A stretch of DNA of 64,000 bases, from NCBI GenBank assembly GCA_019614645.1, contig JABWDB010000005.1, positions 11,068,001 through 11,132,000 of the forward strand, in the 5' to 3' direction. The translations under genes and the position numbers were made by a program. Numbering within the stretch: the first letter of the stretch is position 1; the number at the start of each line of letters is the position of its first letter. The notes beneath the pieces were generated by a model. The model was not told the origin of the DNA. It did no database searches and saw only the letters and a program-made list of their open reading frames with translations. This document shows positions 1 through 11,475 of this stretch, in pieces. The DNA comes from Stratiolaelaps scimitus (lineage: Eukaryota > Arthropoda > Arachnida > Mesostigmata > Laelapidae).

Positions 1-325
1 GTACCTGCGTTGCAGTTATCACATGGTGCGGAATCGCGGTTTCGAGCGGCGCGTTAACCAGGGACCTGGCAAAGCCATTAGTGTACAATAGGCGATCCAC
101 AAAGGCGAATTGACAGACTGTTCAAATCTTCGTGCCATCCACGAGTTGTTGTCCCGTCCCGACCGTGTGGATAGAATTGGTAAGCAAATCTGTTGTTGCT
201 CCTGTGTTTCGGCTCCTGCCTTCGTTCTCTCTCTCTCTGTCTCTCTCTTTCTCTATCTCTATCTTACAGAACCACACGTAGCCGCCGCTATCCTCGATCA
301 CCTCGTGCACCTGCCTATGCAATGA
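1..325 (+). CDS. Possible 3' end of a gene running in from the left edge
   Basis: The frame beginning at base 2 reads coding-like residues, meets an in-frame TAG at 89-91, and continues (AIHKGELTDCSNLRAIHELL...) to 179. There ATTG is followed by GTAAGC, a good donor. A 90-base segment (180-269) carries a long pyrimidine tract and ends TTACAG. Splicing joins G (179) to AA (270-271) as GAA, and the frame then reads EPHVAAAILDHLVHLPMQ to a TGA at 323-325. Phase agreement across the intron is the main support. A competing frame from base 3 also looks coding (...GALTRDLAKPLVYNRR) and stops at 111-113, so the reading before base 92 is unresolved. I do not recognise the protein. Confidence 0.3.
225..269 (+). 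promoter_or_regulatory. Polypyrimidine tract ending in TTACAG (3' splice-site-like)
   Basis: A TC-rich run of about 40 bases ends in ATCTTACAG at 261-269. It has the form of a strong 3' splice acceptor, and it lies downstream of a GTAAGC donor at 180 with matching reading phase. It could equally be a (TC)n microsatellite that happens to end in AG. Confidence 0.4.
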
Positions 326-2385
326 TGTATATACATACATATATACGTGTATGTATGTCGTGTATCTGTAAGTTTAATCGCACCCTTATGCTGCGAGATA
401 TATATGCCACACCATCCACTTGGCTAGCCACATGAAATCATGCTGCTGTGACCGAAGACTGGCGGCAAACTTGCTATTATAGAATAGGATCTACCGACTT
501 GAATCCCATGATTTCTCGCTCGTAGGCATCGCTTCGCAGTCACCCCAACGAGTGAGACACAGAGAGATCGAGAAAGTGAGAGAGAGAGAGAGAGAGAATC
601 TACAGAGATCTTCTCACAAGCTGACCGCTCTCACCGGCCAATGACCAGCTAGGTAGCCAGGGTCGGACGAGTTTGATAGGGCCATCGCATCTCCACGTCA
701 ACGAACACTTTCGTCGTCATCGTCCTTGGTTCGCCTTTCGAATCTCAGTGTCTGAGTCGAGCATCGAGACGAACGAGATGCGGAAACCAGAAGGCAGCGG
801 GAGGTAGCAATACCTCATCAGTCACTCTATCGCTCATGCGGTATACGAGTGCTCCCCTTAATTCCTATCCTCTACGGCGACGACTTCTACAACACCGCTT
901 GCGAGCTACTGACAATTGTTTCCCAAACTGTCTGCTGTGTTTGTGAATACTGTGAGGTGTGTTCGCGTGTGCGTCTACGATCCGAGTGCTCGTTGCTGTC
1001 TTTACTGTAAATTTGCTTCCTCCACTTGTCGGTCCCTCAACAAGGCATCCCCGAATTTCCTTCCTGCTACTGGCCACGGTGGGACTACGATCGAGACCTG
1101 ACGGCTTCGTATGGTCAGCTCCAGAAGCAGTCGCCGCAACACCAGGACGAGGATCAAACCCATGTCGCGGTGGTTAATATTATACTAAATAGAATGGCGT
1201 AGGTTTGCCGAAAAAAATACGGACGAGTCGAGATGGTAAAAAGTGAAGGAACCGTACGAACGCTGCAGCATCAGCTATGAAATAATGGATCGCTGGCTGG
1301 GATCGTGTAGCGACACCGACCGGATGTCACAAAGCCAGCCCCTTGCGGGAGCTAATGCAACCGTTAAATGGTTAAAAGTTGAAGTGTTGTTGATGGGATT
1401 AATCTCATCTTTTGAGGTTTTTGGACGCGTCGATTGGTTGTCAAACAAACCTCACAGCATGGCCAAACATGGACCTTCGATGACTCTCGAACAGGTGGAA
1501 CATCAGCACGGGATCATTGCGCTGCTGGCAGCATTTATAGCGCAGCAACAGAAAGCCAACTGAGATGTCACTGCCGAGAATCAATGTCGCAGCCCCGCGG
1601 CCAAGCAGTCTCGCGTGATCGGACCTGGCGGTTCATCGTTGATCATGGTAACGACCATGGCTGATGCTGATGGCCACGATACAAACGTCTACGCAGTAGG
1701 TACACAGGCAGACTTTCCCATTGGCTTGCCCTGTATTCGCTTCGCGTTCAGCTTATCTTCCGTCTTGGCTTAAATTTGGCTTGCTGAGACTTATGTAGCT
1801 TGACATGGCATGAGCATCCGTCGAGCAGCCGCCAGTCTGAGCCACGGCCGTACAGATCGTGTCGGCGTCGGGCTCCCAGTAGTAATAGTTGTACCAGTAG
1901 TCGAAGCAGTTCGTAGTTCGCGTTTGCGGCATGACTGGAATTGGACAAGCCGACGTGCAGCCCGATGGACGGTGGACTGGCGGGAGCGGTTTGGGAGTCG
2001 CCTGACTGACGACTACGAACTTCTTCTCACCAGCACAGCAACAGCAGCAGCAGCAGCAGCATCGCTAGCGCTGCTGACGGCGGTGGCGGCGTCCGCGGCG
2101 GTTACCTAGGGATTGTGATAAGGACGTTCCGGGCCGGTGCGCACCAAGGGACTTCACTCACCAGAGGCTGAAGGGCAGTCGCCGAGGCGCATGGGACAAT
2201 TACCCTGGCCCACCGACCACTCAGAAACAACAACGACGAAACGAAAGCGATGTCGACCGATGACGGTCCGCGCCGTTGCTGTAGCAAAGCAGCAGCATCG
2301 GGGACAGACATCGACGACGGCTCTGCGACATCAACGCCGAAAACGTCAGCGTAAGCGTCACAGCCGCAGCAGCAATAATTGTATG

Positions 2386-2390
<5 letters not shown>
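326..2390. other. Mixed non-coding DNA, no supported gene
   Basis: After the candidate gene end there is a TATA/CATA-rich stretch (about 325-355) and a GA microsatellite (578-597). Mixed-composition sequence follows, with a short CAG run near 2040-2060. A 106-codon open frame at 1243-1563 has no matching splice context or recognisable motif, and other frames overlap it. I see no RNA gene or mobile element. Confidence 0.5.
578..597. repeat. (GA)10 microsatellite
   Basis: Ten perfect GA units sit in a purine-rich neighbourhood starting about 557. Confidence 0.9.

Positions 2391-2418
<28 letters not shown>
2391..2418. repeat. (TA)n microsatellite
   Basis: About 28 bases of alternating AT, with one phase slip at 2400/2401. 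Confidence 0.9.
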
Positions 2419-2420
<2 letters not shown>

Positions 2421-3571
2421 AGCTGCTGCCGGTAAAGAGGGCGACGGACGTGTCACAGCCGAGCCGCAGTCGTTGTCAGGTCCGCACAGCGCTGTCGGGT
2501 TCGCCGTCGACGGCAGCCATCAGAGGCAGTGATTGGGGAATAATATCAGAGCAATGAGCCATCCCCCTCGTTGCTTGTTTTCGTTCTCTTGCGCGTTCTG
2601 ACTCAAGCCACGCCGAGCGAGGCGAGTCGACCGATAGCTGTTACCTGTAAGTGTCTGAGCCCGTCGTAGCAACAACGAGCAACGCAAAACACCACTACTA
2701 ACAGGGCTAGCGGCGGCCCGATCGCAGTGGACCGTCAGTGGTCATCAGGGGAGAGCAGCCATTATACGCGCAGAGAGAAGAGCCAATGAAAAAAGGAAGC
2801 AAACAGGGAGAGCGAAGCAGAGAGAGGGAGAGAGAGAGAAATAGCACGATAGCGAGAACTCACGAGCCACTTTCGTGCCTCCAATGGTGCCCGCGATGGG
2901 AAACAATTGCAAATGACGAATTGGTGGTCAATTTACCTCCGTCTGCCTGCTCTCCCTCGGCCAGAACCAAGAGAGAAGAGGGAGGAAGAGAGAGAGAGAG
3001 AGGAGTCATGCAGAAGAGACGTAAGAATCCAAAAAAGCAAGCAGGCGGGCCAATAATAATGGCAAGCTAGCTACCGGCCCAACCGTCGTCCAGGGCGATG
3101 TGGAAAGCGGGACGAGGAGGCCGATGCCGGCGGTGGCGGCGGCGGCGGCTGCTGCTGCCAGAGGAGCGAGCCCCAGAATCGCTGGACAACAATCGCTAGC
3201 TGCGACGGCCCTACCGGCGGCAGCGGGCTCTCCATCGCCGATTTGTCGCAGCGATTTGGCTGTGTGAGCGTCGGCGGCCGTGTATTTCGAGTGTCTGAGT
3301 GTTGTTTCACCAGCAGCTCGATAGCGGTGGGTGATGCATCGGACGAGGTGGTCAGTGCGGCCGTAAGGGGTAAGGCTGAAAATAGGTGTGGTAGAAGTAA
3401 TGGCAGTGGAAATGAGCAGAAACAAATCAGCGAAAATGCGCAAAGAGAGAGAGAGAGAAGGAGGCGATGGCGAACACGGATGACACACACAAGCACACAG
3501 ACACACTTTGAGTCAACTCATGGACGACCTATTGTCAGTGGTGATTAGCGATGCCAAAAACCGAAATGATC

Positions 3572-3628
<57 letters not shown>

Positions 3629-5244
3629 ATTTCAGGGTGAGCACGACAAAGATGCCACACCATCTTAAAAACACAGCCTTCATCAGAGTATGTATGGTTT
3701 GCTAGAATTTCGAATACTAGATGTATATAATATCAAATGCCATCTAATGTTAAGGGCAAATAGATTCACATAGAATCTCAGCGGGCATAATTCGGCTTAA
3801 CATTCGTCGATTCGATTGGGTGCGACTCACAGGAAACGTCCCCGTATATGCGTATCTTGCTAATAACTTTCCTAGTAATAGAAACATTCAAAACAGCTCC
3901 ACGTTTTTCAAGCATTTCATCAACGAATGTCATCATTTTTCTTCATCTCATTATTAGCCGCCATGCCATTTCGCGTGAGCAAGTGATTATCAGCTACATA
4001 TGTTTGTACTATATGTATGTTTGCATACGGGACCATCTATATAATTTACTGACCGTTTCATGGCGATCACTACATTGCACTGCACAATAATTGTGCTCTC
4101 TATTCAGAAGCAAGCGCGACGAACATGGACAGCAGAGCAGCAACGGTACTCGCAATCACGAAGAGCGAGGTGGCTGGCGTCACTCGCGCACAGATTCACC
4201 GATCCCCTCGCAGGCGTCAGCGGGATCGGCCACCACCGCCGCCTCCACCACCATCATTGGGCCTGCAAGAGGCCTGCATCTGCTATTGCCGGCCGCCGCC
4301 GCCGCCACCGTTGCATCGCGCTGTGCCGAGCGCGCGATAACGTGAATGCTATTCAGTCGACGGGGTTGAACGTTCGGCCCTCCCCCGCCTACCGATTTGT
4401 TGTTGTTCGACAGAATTCGAGAGCGCAAATGGGACGACGGCTGAGACAGATCCGACGGAGACGGACAGATGCACGGCTCAGATGAACGATGAACGAACGA
4501 AACAAATGAACGATGATGCCTCGGACGGCGGCGGCGGCGGCAATGCCGGCGACTGCCCGAGGCGGAGAGGCGGATCAGCCATGGGGAGAAGAACGCTTCT
4601 GATGGAGGCCAGGAGATAGCGGCCAAGAGTCGCGTGGAGTGGAGTGAAGTATTATAAGTGGAGAATCAAAAGGCAAAAGGCATCAGAGCATCCATCGGCA
4701 AAGACGTAGTGGCAACTTCCTCGTGGATGAACAGATGGATAGAATGGGCAGCGCAGTGGTCGCCGCCGCCGCCGCCGCTGCATGCGACCGGCCAAATAAT
4801 GACCGACCATTGGTCTGTTGCATTGACTTCTGCCATTCGTTTTTGATGCTGGTGGCCATCATATTTCGACACGGCAGCAACAGTAGCAGCAGCAGCAGCA
4901 ACGTCGTTGTCGTTGTAGCACACAGCTCATTGTCTTCTTGATCTGGTCGAACAGACAGTCAGGCAGAGCCACACACGACCGGACATGAGGATGCGCGCTG
5001 GTCTCATCTTTTCTCTTACTCACTCAAATACAAACACACACGGACACAATCACATACATACACACACACACACAGGCTCTGTTCCTCTCTACCGATGTCT
5101 ATTTTTCTCTTCCTTGACTCCTCCTAGCGGAGGAGCTACTGTACCAACGACTGTGGCGCGATTGAACGCGAAGATCGCATTTGTTATTCGGTAGTCGGCC
5201 GTTGGCAGCTGCGGCGGCGGCCGCCGCTGCTCGGTTTTCGACTG
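2419..5244. other. GC- and triplet-rich DNA with overlapping open frames
   Basis: GA-rich runs lie near 2818-2841, 2987-3002 and 3446-3460, and a long (TA)n at 3577-3626. A donor-like CCTGTAAGTG at about 2644 could close a 5' non-coding exon. At 4091-4345 a good acceptor-like tract (CTCTCTATTCAG, ends 4108) precedes a GC-rich stretch open in all three forward frames and on the reverse strand. No single frame can be preferred there. (CA)n occurs near 5055-5074. Confidence 0.4.
3577..3626. repeat. (TA)n microsatellite
   Basis: About 50 bases of uninterrupted TA alternation, one of the longest simple repeats in the window. Confidence 0.95.
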
Positions 5245-5807
<563 letters not shown>

Positions 5808-6291
5808 TCAATGCTCATGCGTCGATTCGACTGCAACGGACGTTTCTCCACTGAGGACTTTTCGAACTATCTCTCTATCTTTCTCTCTCTCTCTCTCGCT
5901 TCATCTTATCGCGTTTCGTCGCGGCTATTCTCTCTCTTTTCGGTGAGCCAAGGGCGAGGGGGGAGTTATAGTAAGAAATTGGGGGTCTGCTGTCGAAGTC
6001 AATCCTGGCACACACACACACACACATACAAAGCGCCACACTCACGCAACATACAGTCCGGCCAGGCATCGTCGTGTGCTGACTGGACAACGGACGATTT
6101 TTCGGGACGGGAGCAGACAGGCAGCGAGCGACGAGGGCTGGGCCACGCACAGGGGCTAGGGACACCGAGACCAAGCAAGCGGCCAACACAGCTGAACCTT
6201 TTTTTTTTCGCTTCTGTTCTATGAGGCCGAGACACGATGCACTGTCCCTTCGACGACGACTCGTGGTCTTCGCTGAGGGTCGGCATCGAAC
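5808..6291. other. Non-coding stretch with (TC)n and (CA)n
   Basis: A TC-rich tract lies at about 5868-5900 and (CA)n at about 6008-6026. A T-run at about 6199-6208 follows. No supported gene. Confidence 0.5.
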
Positions 6292-6624
6292 GTGGTAACA
6301 GTCACAACCAGTAGCCGTCGCCCTAGTTGGCCCTACAGAAACGGCGAGCGACAGAAGCCGTCGCTGCTTGTCCATTGTCTTGCCAATACCTTGTCCATAC
6401 TCCGGGACACCCCCGCTCTCAGCTTCCTATTCTGTTACGCCGAAAGGCACATGCTATTTTGCCTGAGACGCGGAACAACCACGATCTCTTGCTCTGCTGA
6501 AACGACTCCGGCTCCGGCAGTGGCGACCGGCAGTGAACCAGCATCAACGGCTGCGGCCATAGACACGAGCATCGCGTGGACCGACACCCTCGTGTGCAGC
6601 GGGAACGGCGTCGCCGGTGGTTAG
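6292..6624 (+). CDS. Possible Ala/Thr-rich coding exon, unidentified
   Basis: This frame starts at a GTG codon and runs 110 codons. The last third (AETTPAPAVATGSEPASTAA, then IDTSIAWTDTLVCSGNGVAGG) has strong purine-any-pyrimidine codon character before TAG at 6622-6624. No ATG or convincing acceptor defines its start, and no domain is recognised. A donor-like GGGTGAGT follows at about 6700, but the frame has already stopped. It may be the end of a coding exon or a chance run in GC-rich DNA. Confidence 0.2.
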   Translation: MVTVTTSSRRPSWPYRNGERQKPSLLVHCLANTLSILRDTPALSFLFCYAERHMLFCLRRGTTTISCSAETTPAPAVATGSEPASTAAAIDTSIAWTDTLVCSGNGVAGG

Positions 6625-7225
6625 CTTGCATCGTCCATTCAGTGTTAACCCAGCAGCTATTGCCGTCTCCATTCTTCAATTCAATTCGATCCAGTCTTGG
6701 GTGAGTGAGTCTGTTGGCATTGTCATCTACAGAAAATAGCCTTTTCTCGCCTCCTGCTCCGTGGCTACCCTTTCGCTCTCACTGCGAGCGACGTTTTTTG
6801 CATCCGACTTGTCTTCCCTCCATGTTAGCTCGTCGCAATGACGATACGCGGCGTCCAACGGTGTCCGACGCGAAGTGGCGTCCGTAGGGGGGTGCAGATA
6901 CAAAACCTCGATGCGACTTCTGAGGGCAGAATGAGGAACAGACCGACGCCTTCGACGATTCGTCTTGATGCGCTATCTCCGACGAACATCATACATACCA
7001 TGATGTTTTGTTTGCTAAAACGAAATAAGTCACCGTTCGCTGAGCGCTGAATGATGCATGTTCAAACGATTGCATCAAATGCGTTTGGCAAATTGACTTA
7101 GTTACAGAAAACCATTACTTACTACAGTTTCGTACGGACTAGACAATTGTGTCCTACTGCGCCTGGATATGTATAGGGTCTCCCAACAGCGCCACTCTTG
7201 ACGTCGTCTCGGGCTCCATTCGCAG

Positions 7226-7267
7226 CTGAGGCCTAGCGTTTTTTTCCAAATTATTCGAAATTGTAAG
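7226..7267 (+). CDS. Possible 42-base internal exon with good splice sites
   Basis: An acceptor-like CTCCATTCGCAG ends at 7225 and a near-consensus donor, AAG|GTGAGT, follows 7267. Between them are exactly 14 codons (LRPSVFFQIIRNCK) without a stop. The splice signals are the whole case. The peptide is too short to identify, and no flanking exon has been matched in phase. Confidence 0.2.
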
Positions 7268-7937
7268 GTGAGTTCACCGCGCAATTACATTCGATCAGTG
7301 TGAACTTGCTTCCACGATCAATACGGTACATTTGATTAAATTGGTCCTCAACAGAGAGTATCTTTATTTCGGCAGGGGGAGCTAACGGAGCTAACTCTAA
7401 AGCAGGCGGAGCTAACGACAATGATTTTAGCTTCAACTCTGAGTAGCGCTGTCACAGTTTCAGAGTGCTAAAGAAAATATACTCGAAAGAAATGCGTGAA
7501 GTATCCGAAACAAAGAACAGAATAAAGGACAAGATTATTAACACCCTTGAAATGATAATACCCGACGTATCTCAGCGCTAAACACCGACTTTGTGTAAAT
7601 ACGGGACATACACTATTACCCCTCCCCCCCCACTCTCCCAATATCACGAACCCAACTGGGCTACACATCGCGAGGTGTTTGCAAGCCGGCCCATCATGTG
7701 AACATCAGATGCGCTTCGTGTTGTACTACATGACATCCGCGTCCCGAATGTCGTCGTAGAAATCGTAGGCGAGGCATCGTAAAAATGTGTATCCAGAAGT
7801 CTCCTGTCTGACCAGCGCTCGGTGCTCAACCAAAGTAGTACCACGCGCATTACTCACCTAGCGTCTAGCCTCCTTCCTATTGCACTCTCTATCTCTCCCG
7901 CACTCTCTATCCCATCTTTGCGTTTGTCACCGTCTAG

Positions 7938-8096
7938 GCTACCGTGCCCTTGGAGCTTCTCTTCTGCTCTGACTCCTCCCTCCACGAACATTCCAAGCCC
8001 AGTAGTGTACGAGGAGGCCGCAGACGCTGACGGTGGCGGTAGTTGTAATAGTCGTCATAGAAGTACAAGTGATATCAGTGCTGGCACGTGTATGCG
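7938..8096 (+). CDS. Possible coding exon with GTAAGA donor
   Basis: An acceptor-like GTCACCGTCTAG (ends 7937) opens a frame reading LPCPWSFSSALTPPSTNIPS, then PVVYEEAADADGGGSCNSRH and RSTSDISAGTCM. It closes at TGCG|GTAAGAG. The part from PSTNIPSPVVYEEAADADGG on is acidic and Ser/Gly-rich, like a disordered protein region. An acceptor at 8119 would leave only a 23-base intron, which is too short. One at 8202 is possible (a 106-base intron reading on as PPLHGVAQQWYSQHL). Unidentified. Confidence 0.25.
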
Positions 8097-8119
8097 GTAA
8101 GAGAACATTCTCTGCACAG

Positions 8120-8589
8120 ATTGCTTCGGCCGTTTCGTCGCGTTCTGACGTTCATCGCCGTCGCCGCCGCCGCCGCCGTCCTGAGGCTCCACGGCACCTC
8201 AGGCCCCCGTTACACGGGGTTGCTCAGCAGTGGTACAGCCAGCATCTGTGTGCTGTGGCGGAGCCAGCCTTGCATTGGGGGTGCCGGCGACACCCCTGAC
8301 GCCCTCAAGCGACCATCGCCGCGCCTGCCATGGTTCGTCTCCCTACTCACTGCAACAGCCAAAGACGTTTTCCCTGGATACGCTCTCCTGGACACTACTC
8401 AGTTTGCCCACCGAAGAAGGCAAGCAGTCTTCGAGCAATGGGAGCAAGTGGGCCGCGGACGTTCCCTGCCTCAGTGCTGTGTTCTCGAGTGCTCCGGAAT
8501 GGCTGCTGTTCTGCGCGCGCGCTGGGCGCCTACCCGGCCTTATTTTCTCCCAGCAATTGCGGCTGTGGTCCCAGCAGATTCAGGATAAG
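8120..8589 (+). CDS. Coding-like frame with a hydrophobic segment, unidentified
   Basis: A strong acceptor-like CATTCTCTGCACAG ends at 8119. The frame then reads LLRPFRRVLTFIAVAAAAAV, a basic segment followed by a hydrophobic stretch that would suit a signal anchor. It continues with balanced codons (FPGYALLDTTQFAHRRRQAV...) to TAA at 8587-8589. The Ala run comes from a GCC repeat. Other forward frames are also open over much of this interval, for example one reading PEWLLFCARAGRLPGLIFSQ, so the frame choice is uncertain. No domain is recognised. Confidence 0.25.
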
Positions 8590-9086
8590 TATTGCTTCGT
8601 ATGTTGGCAGCGGAGACTGTGCCGGCACCGCCGCCGCCGGACGGACGACACAGCGGCCCTGAGCGAGAGCGAAGAGCGTTGCGCCACACCCCGATGCTCC
8701 TTGTAACATACGGTCCCGGGCAATCCTCTTCCTCAACCCAATGGGACAGACACAACCACACCGCTTTCACGTCGGACACCGAGGCACAGAAAGCGCAGAT
8801 GAGAAAGAGAATGGCCGACTCGGTGACCCCCCCCCCAGAGCCTTCACCATGTTCTTTCTTGTGCTCATTCCGGCCCATCGTTGTCAGGCTCGAAAAGCCT
8901 CGGGTGGTGGTGGTAACGGTCAAGCCGATGTCTGCGACGACCCACGAATTCCGAGGAACATCTTGCCTTTTGACCCTTCGAGCGCTCTGCCGCCAAATGC
9001 GCATTTGCTCATGGGGTGGTCATTTTCACATTGAGAGTGCAAGAAAACCCTTGTGTGGGCCGAAAATCCTTCTATCGAGGGCATGA
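8590..9086 (+). CDS. Coding-like continuation in the same frame after TAA
   Basis: Directly after the TAA at 8587-8589 the same frame stays open for about 165 codons. It includes AETVPAPPPPDGRHSGPERE, LVTYGPGQSSSSTQWDRHNH and KAQMRKRMADSVTPPPEPSP. The codon character is good up to about 8900 and weaker after that. It could be a separate exon entered by splicing (GTTGGCAG at about 8610 resembles a weak acceptor), stop readthrough, or chance. Unidentified. Confidence 0.2.
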
Positions 9087-10958
9087 GAACCCTACAATGT
9101 TTCGTTGAATGACATGGAGAATAGGTACGCATTTCATCGGAATTGAAATGTGAAAAATTGCAGACAACAGCAAACATATACGGAGTCATTTAACTAGCAA
9201 CCTTCGGCCTATTTGTGTGGTGCATAAAAAATTACTAGGGGATTTACCTATAGACTTTTAGTCCATCTTAGAAATGTGATGAAGCTCATTAAGGTAATTT
9301 ACCACGAGACGCTTGCCTCTCACTGTACACACATGTTATCTTCTAGAAACAGAGACCTGTTAAATAGAACTCGATTTCTAGATTTCTTTATATATAAATT
9401 GATAATTATCCTAAGCGATTTAATAATAAAAGCAGTAAGTGGAATTCTATGTCGAGTGATTATTGACACATATATACATAGCAGATTACACCATTGCTTT
9501 TATCTTCAATATATTTAGCCTCAAGCTTGAGTCCTTAAATCGCCTCCGACTGATTGGAAACAGACAATCCTTTAACCTACGATTCACGGGCGACGTAGAG
9601 CCGTGTGTGTTACCGTTAGAAAATGATTTCTTTCGCATGTCCAGCCCGAGATTTGTTAACATTGCGCGGAGGGGCGCTTTAAGATAGAAGTCCGTGTCTA
9701 TTTGACTACAATATGATATATAACATATATGTATATAATGCTCTGGCAGTAAGCCTCCATTCCATTAGGCAAGTAGATGGATGCGTTGCTTTTCACAAAA
9801 AAGGGCGATGCCAGCACAATAGATGTACGGTACGGTGATTATTAAAAGGCCGATTTCTACGTTCTCATCCTGCCGGCTTGTCAGCTGGACATGCAACCGA
9901 TGTGTAGCAGCATGGATTGAATCGCGACAATCGCCCCCTACGCCTTTATGACAGGTGGTTCAGCTGTCGACCCGTACCAATCCCTTGTCAGAATGGACTT
10001 AAGAATGGCAGCTCCCCGGCCATTGATGTGAGCGAGCGGCTTTAGAGCGAACCTCGGCCGAACAGAAACATGCCGACTTTGGTCGACGGCTTTCTTCCCC
10101 CCTATCGCTCTTCTGATACCCCGAGAATTAATGATCATTGACTGACCTCACAACGGCGGTGCGTTGCATTGCTCTGCTCTGCAGGGCACCAGTAGCAGTG
10201 ACGCCAGAAGCAGTGGTGGATTCAACCCGAATGACAATGGCTGCTGCGCGAGGCGGACCACCCACACAAGAGCGGCACCGTGAGGGATATGCGACAACTG
10301 GAGAAAGTGCCAATCTTCCGTGTCCATTCGTTCGTGCCTTTGGTTAGCACTGCCGGGAGGAGTTGGCCAGTTCGTTCACGAGACAGAGCCATGACAGAGC
10401 GACGACACGGCCTGAACGATGATAAAATACAGAGGGCGAACGCTGGGGGGAGGGGGGCGATGTCACAGCAATAGTAACGACATTAGTAAAAGAAAAAAAA
10501 GTAGACAAAGACGATCATGGATGTACGATCTCTCTGTTGACGGACGTATATGACTCTAGTGAGTGTCAAACGGCGCAACAAAATAACAGGTGATCGCTGG
10601 AACGTGCGCTGTCTCCCTTTGGAGCTCTATGACTGCCATATTTAATACTAGCTTAAATACATATTGTACATAGTATAGGGTGTGCCCGAATGTTATTCAG
10701 TGAGCCAATACGGTGACAATGAGCAATACAATGTGTGCATTTTTTATTTGATTAAATTTACTGTTACACCACGATCATGTTATAAAAATCATAATAAGGG
10801 CAACTGTCATATAAGACATCGTCATTGGAATACAAAAAACAAAACCTGTATTGAGCAGACTCGCAGATGTTCTTCAGATGTGACAGACCTCAACACTTGC
10901 ACATTGACATTTAAACGATCCATCCTATAAAGTAGGGATCCATCCCGAAATCAGTTCC
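9087..10958. other. AT-richer non-coding DNA
   Basis: The composition shifts towards AT after about 9100, with several short TATA-like runs (9470-9480, 9715-9740). A G-rich patch lies at about 10444-10458. No open frame with coding character, RNA gene or element was recognised. Confidence 0.5.
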
Positions 10959-11002
10959 ACCGTAGGTTAAATGTTGGCTCAGAATCTAACCGGGAAATTT
11001 AC
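10959..11002 (+). mobile_element. Short copy of a dispersed SINE-like repeat
   Basis: This segment (ACCGTAGGTTAAATGTTGGC and on to GGGAAATTTAC) closely matches 11406-11451 and more loosely 40189-40259. The match is confined to the 3' part of the element. It is probably a decayed fragment of the same family. Confidence 0.5.
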
Positions 11003-11239
11003 TCAGTCGATCAACACTTAGTCATTTGTATTACCTTGAGGACCAGTTGGGGCCACCGTTGATTTATTCACAGATCCCAGACCTGGCAATAAACCACAGA
11101 TAAAGACCTCCAAATGTTTTCCGCGTCCGGCGGCGTTTGAACCAACACAATCATGTCCCCCATAGTAATAATAATAATAATGATAATTATAGTAATAAGA
11201 ATGACAATAATAATCATTATTATTACTGCAATATATGCG

Positions 11240-11475
11240 GGGGTTACATACGATTGAGGTATGATTACTCTTAGATGAATTTATGTGCGCCTTGCAATCG
11301 GAGGAGACATGAAGGTGCACGGGCTCGATCCTCGCCGCTGTGCATTTGCATCTAAAGGCGGCAAGGGGTGGGTCAGTCTTATGAAGCAATGCCGAAAGCA
11401 TTTGTACCGTGGATGTTAAATGTTGGCTGTGAGTCAGCCCGGAAAATTTACCCTTCGATAATAATAATAAAATAG
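11240..11475 (+). mobile_element. SINE-like element with AAT-rich tail
   Basis: A Pol III B-box-like GGCTCGATCCT (consensus GGTTCGANTCC) lies at about 11320-11330. It is followed by a body reading CTTATGAAGCAATGCCGAAA, then GTTAAATGTTGGCTG, ending in a short (AAT)n tail at about 11459-11470. The body recurs at 10959-11002 and 40189-40259. A tRNA-like head, a repeated body and a simple A/T-rich tail are the usual SINE layout. The 5' boundary is a guess, and no target-site duplication was established. Confidence 0.45.

Noticed and set aside
3006..3506. 166-codon minus-strand frame
   Set aside because: It reads through GA/TC repeats as Ser-Leu runs and through GCC triplets as Ala runs. A second minus-strand frame overlaps it with the same quality.
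4060..4626. GC-rich stretch with open frames of 140-150 codons on both strands
   Set aside because: All three plus frames and one minus frame are open. The good acceptor at 4108 does not decide between them, so no coding call is made.
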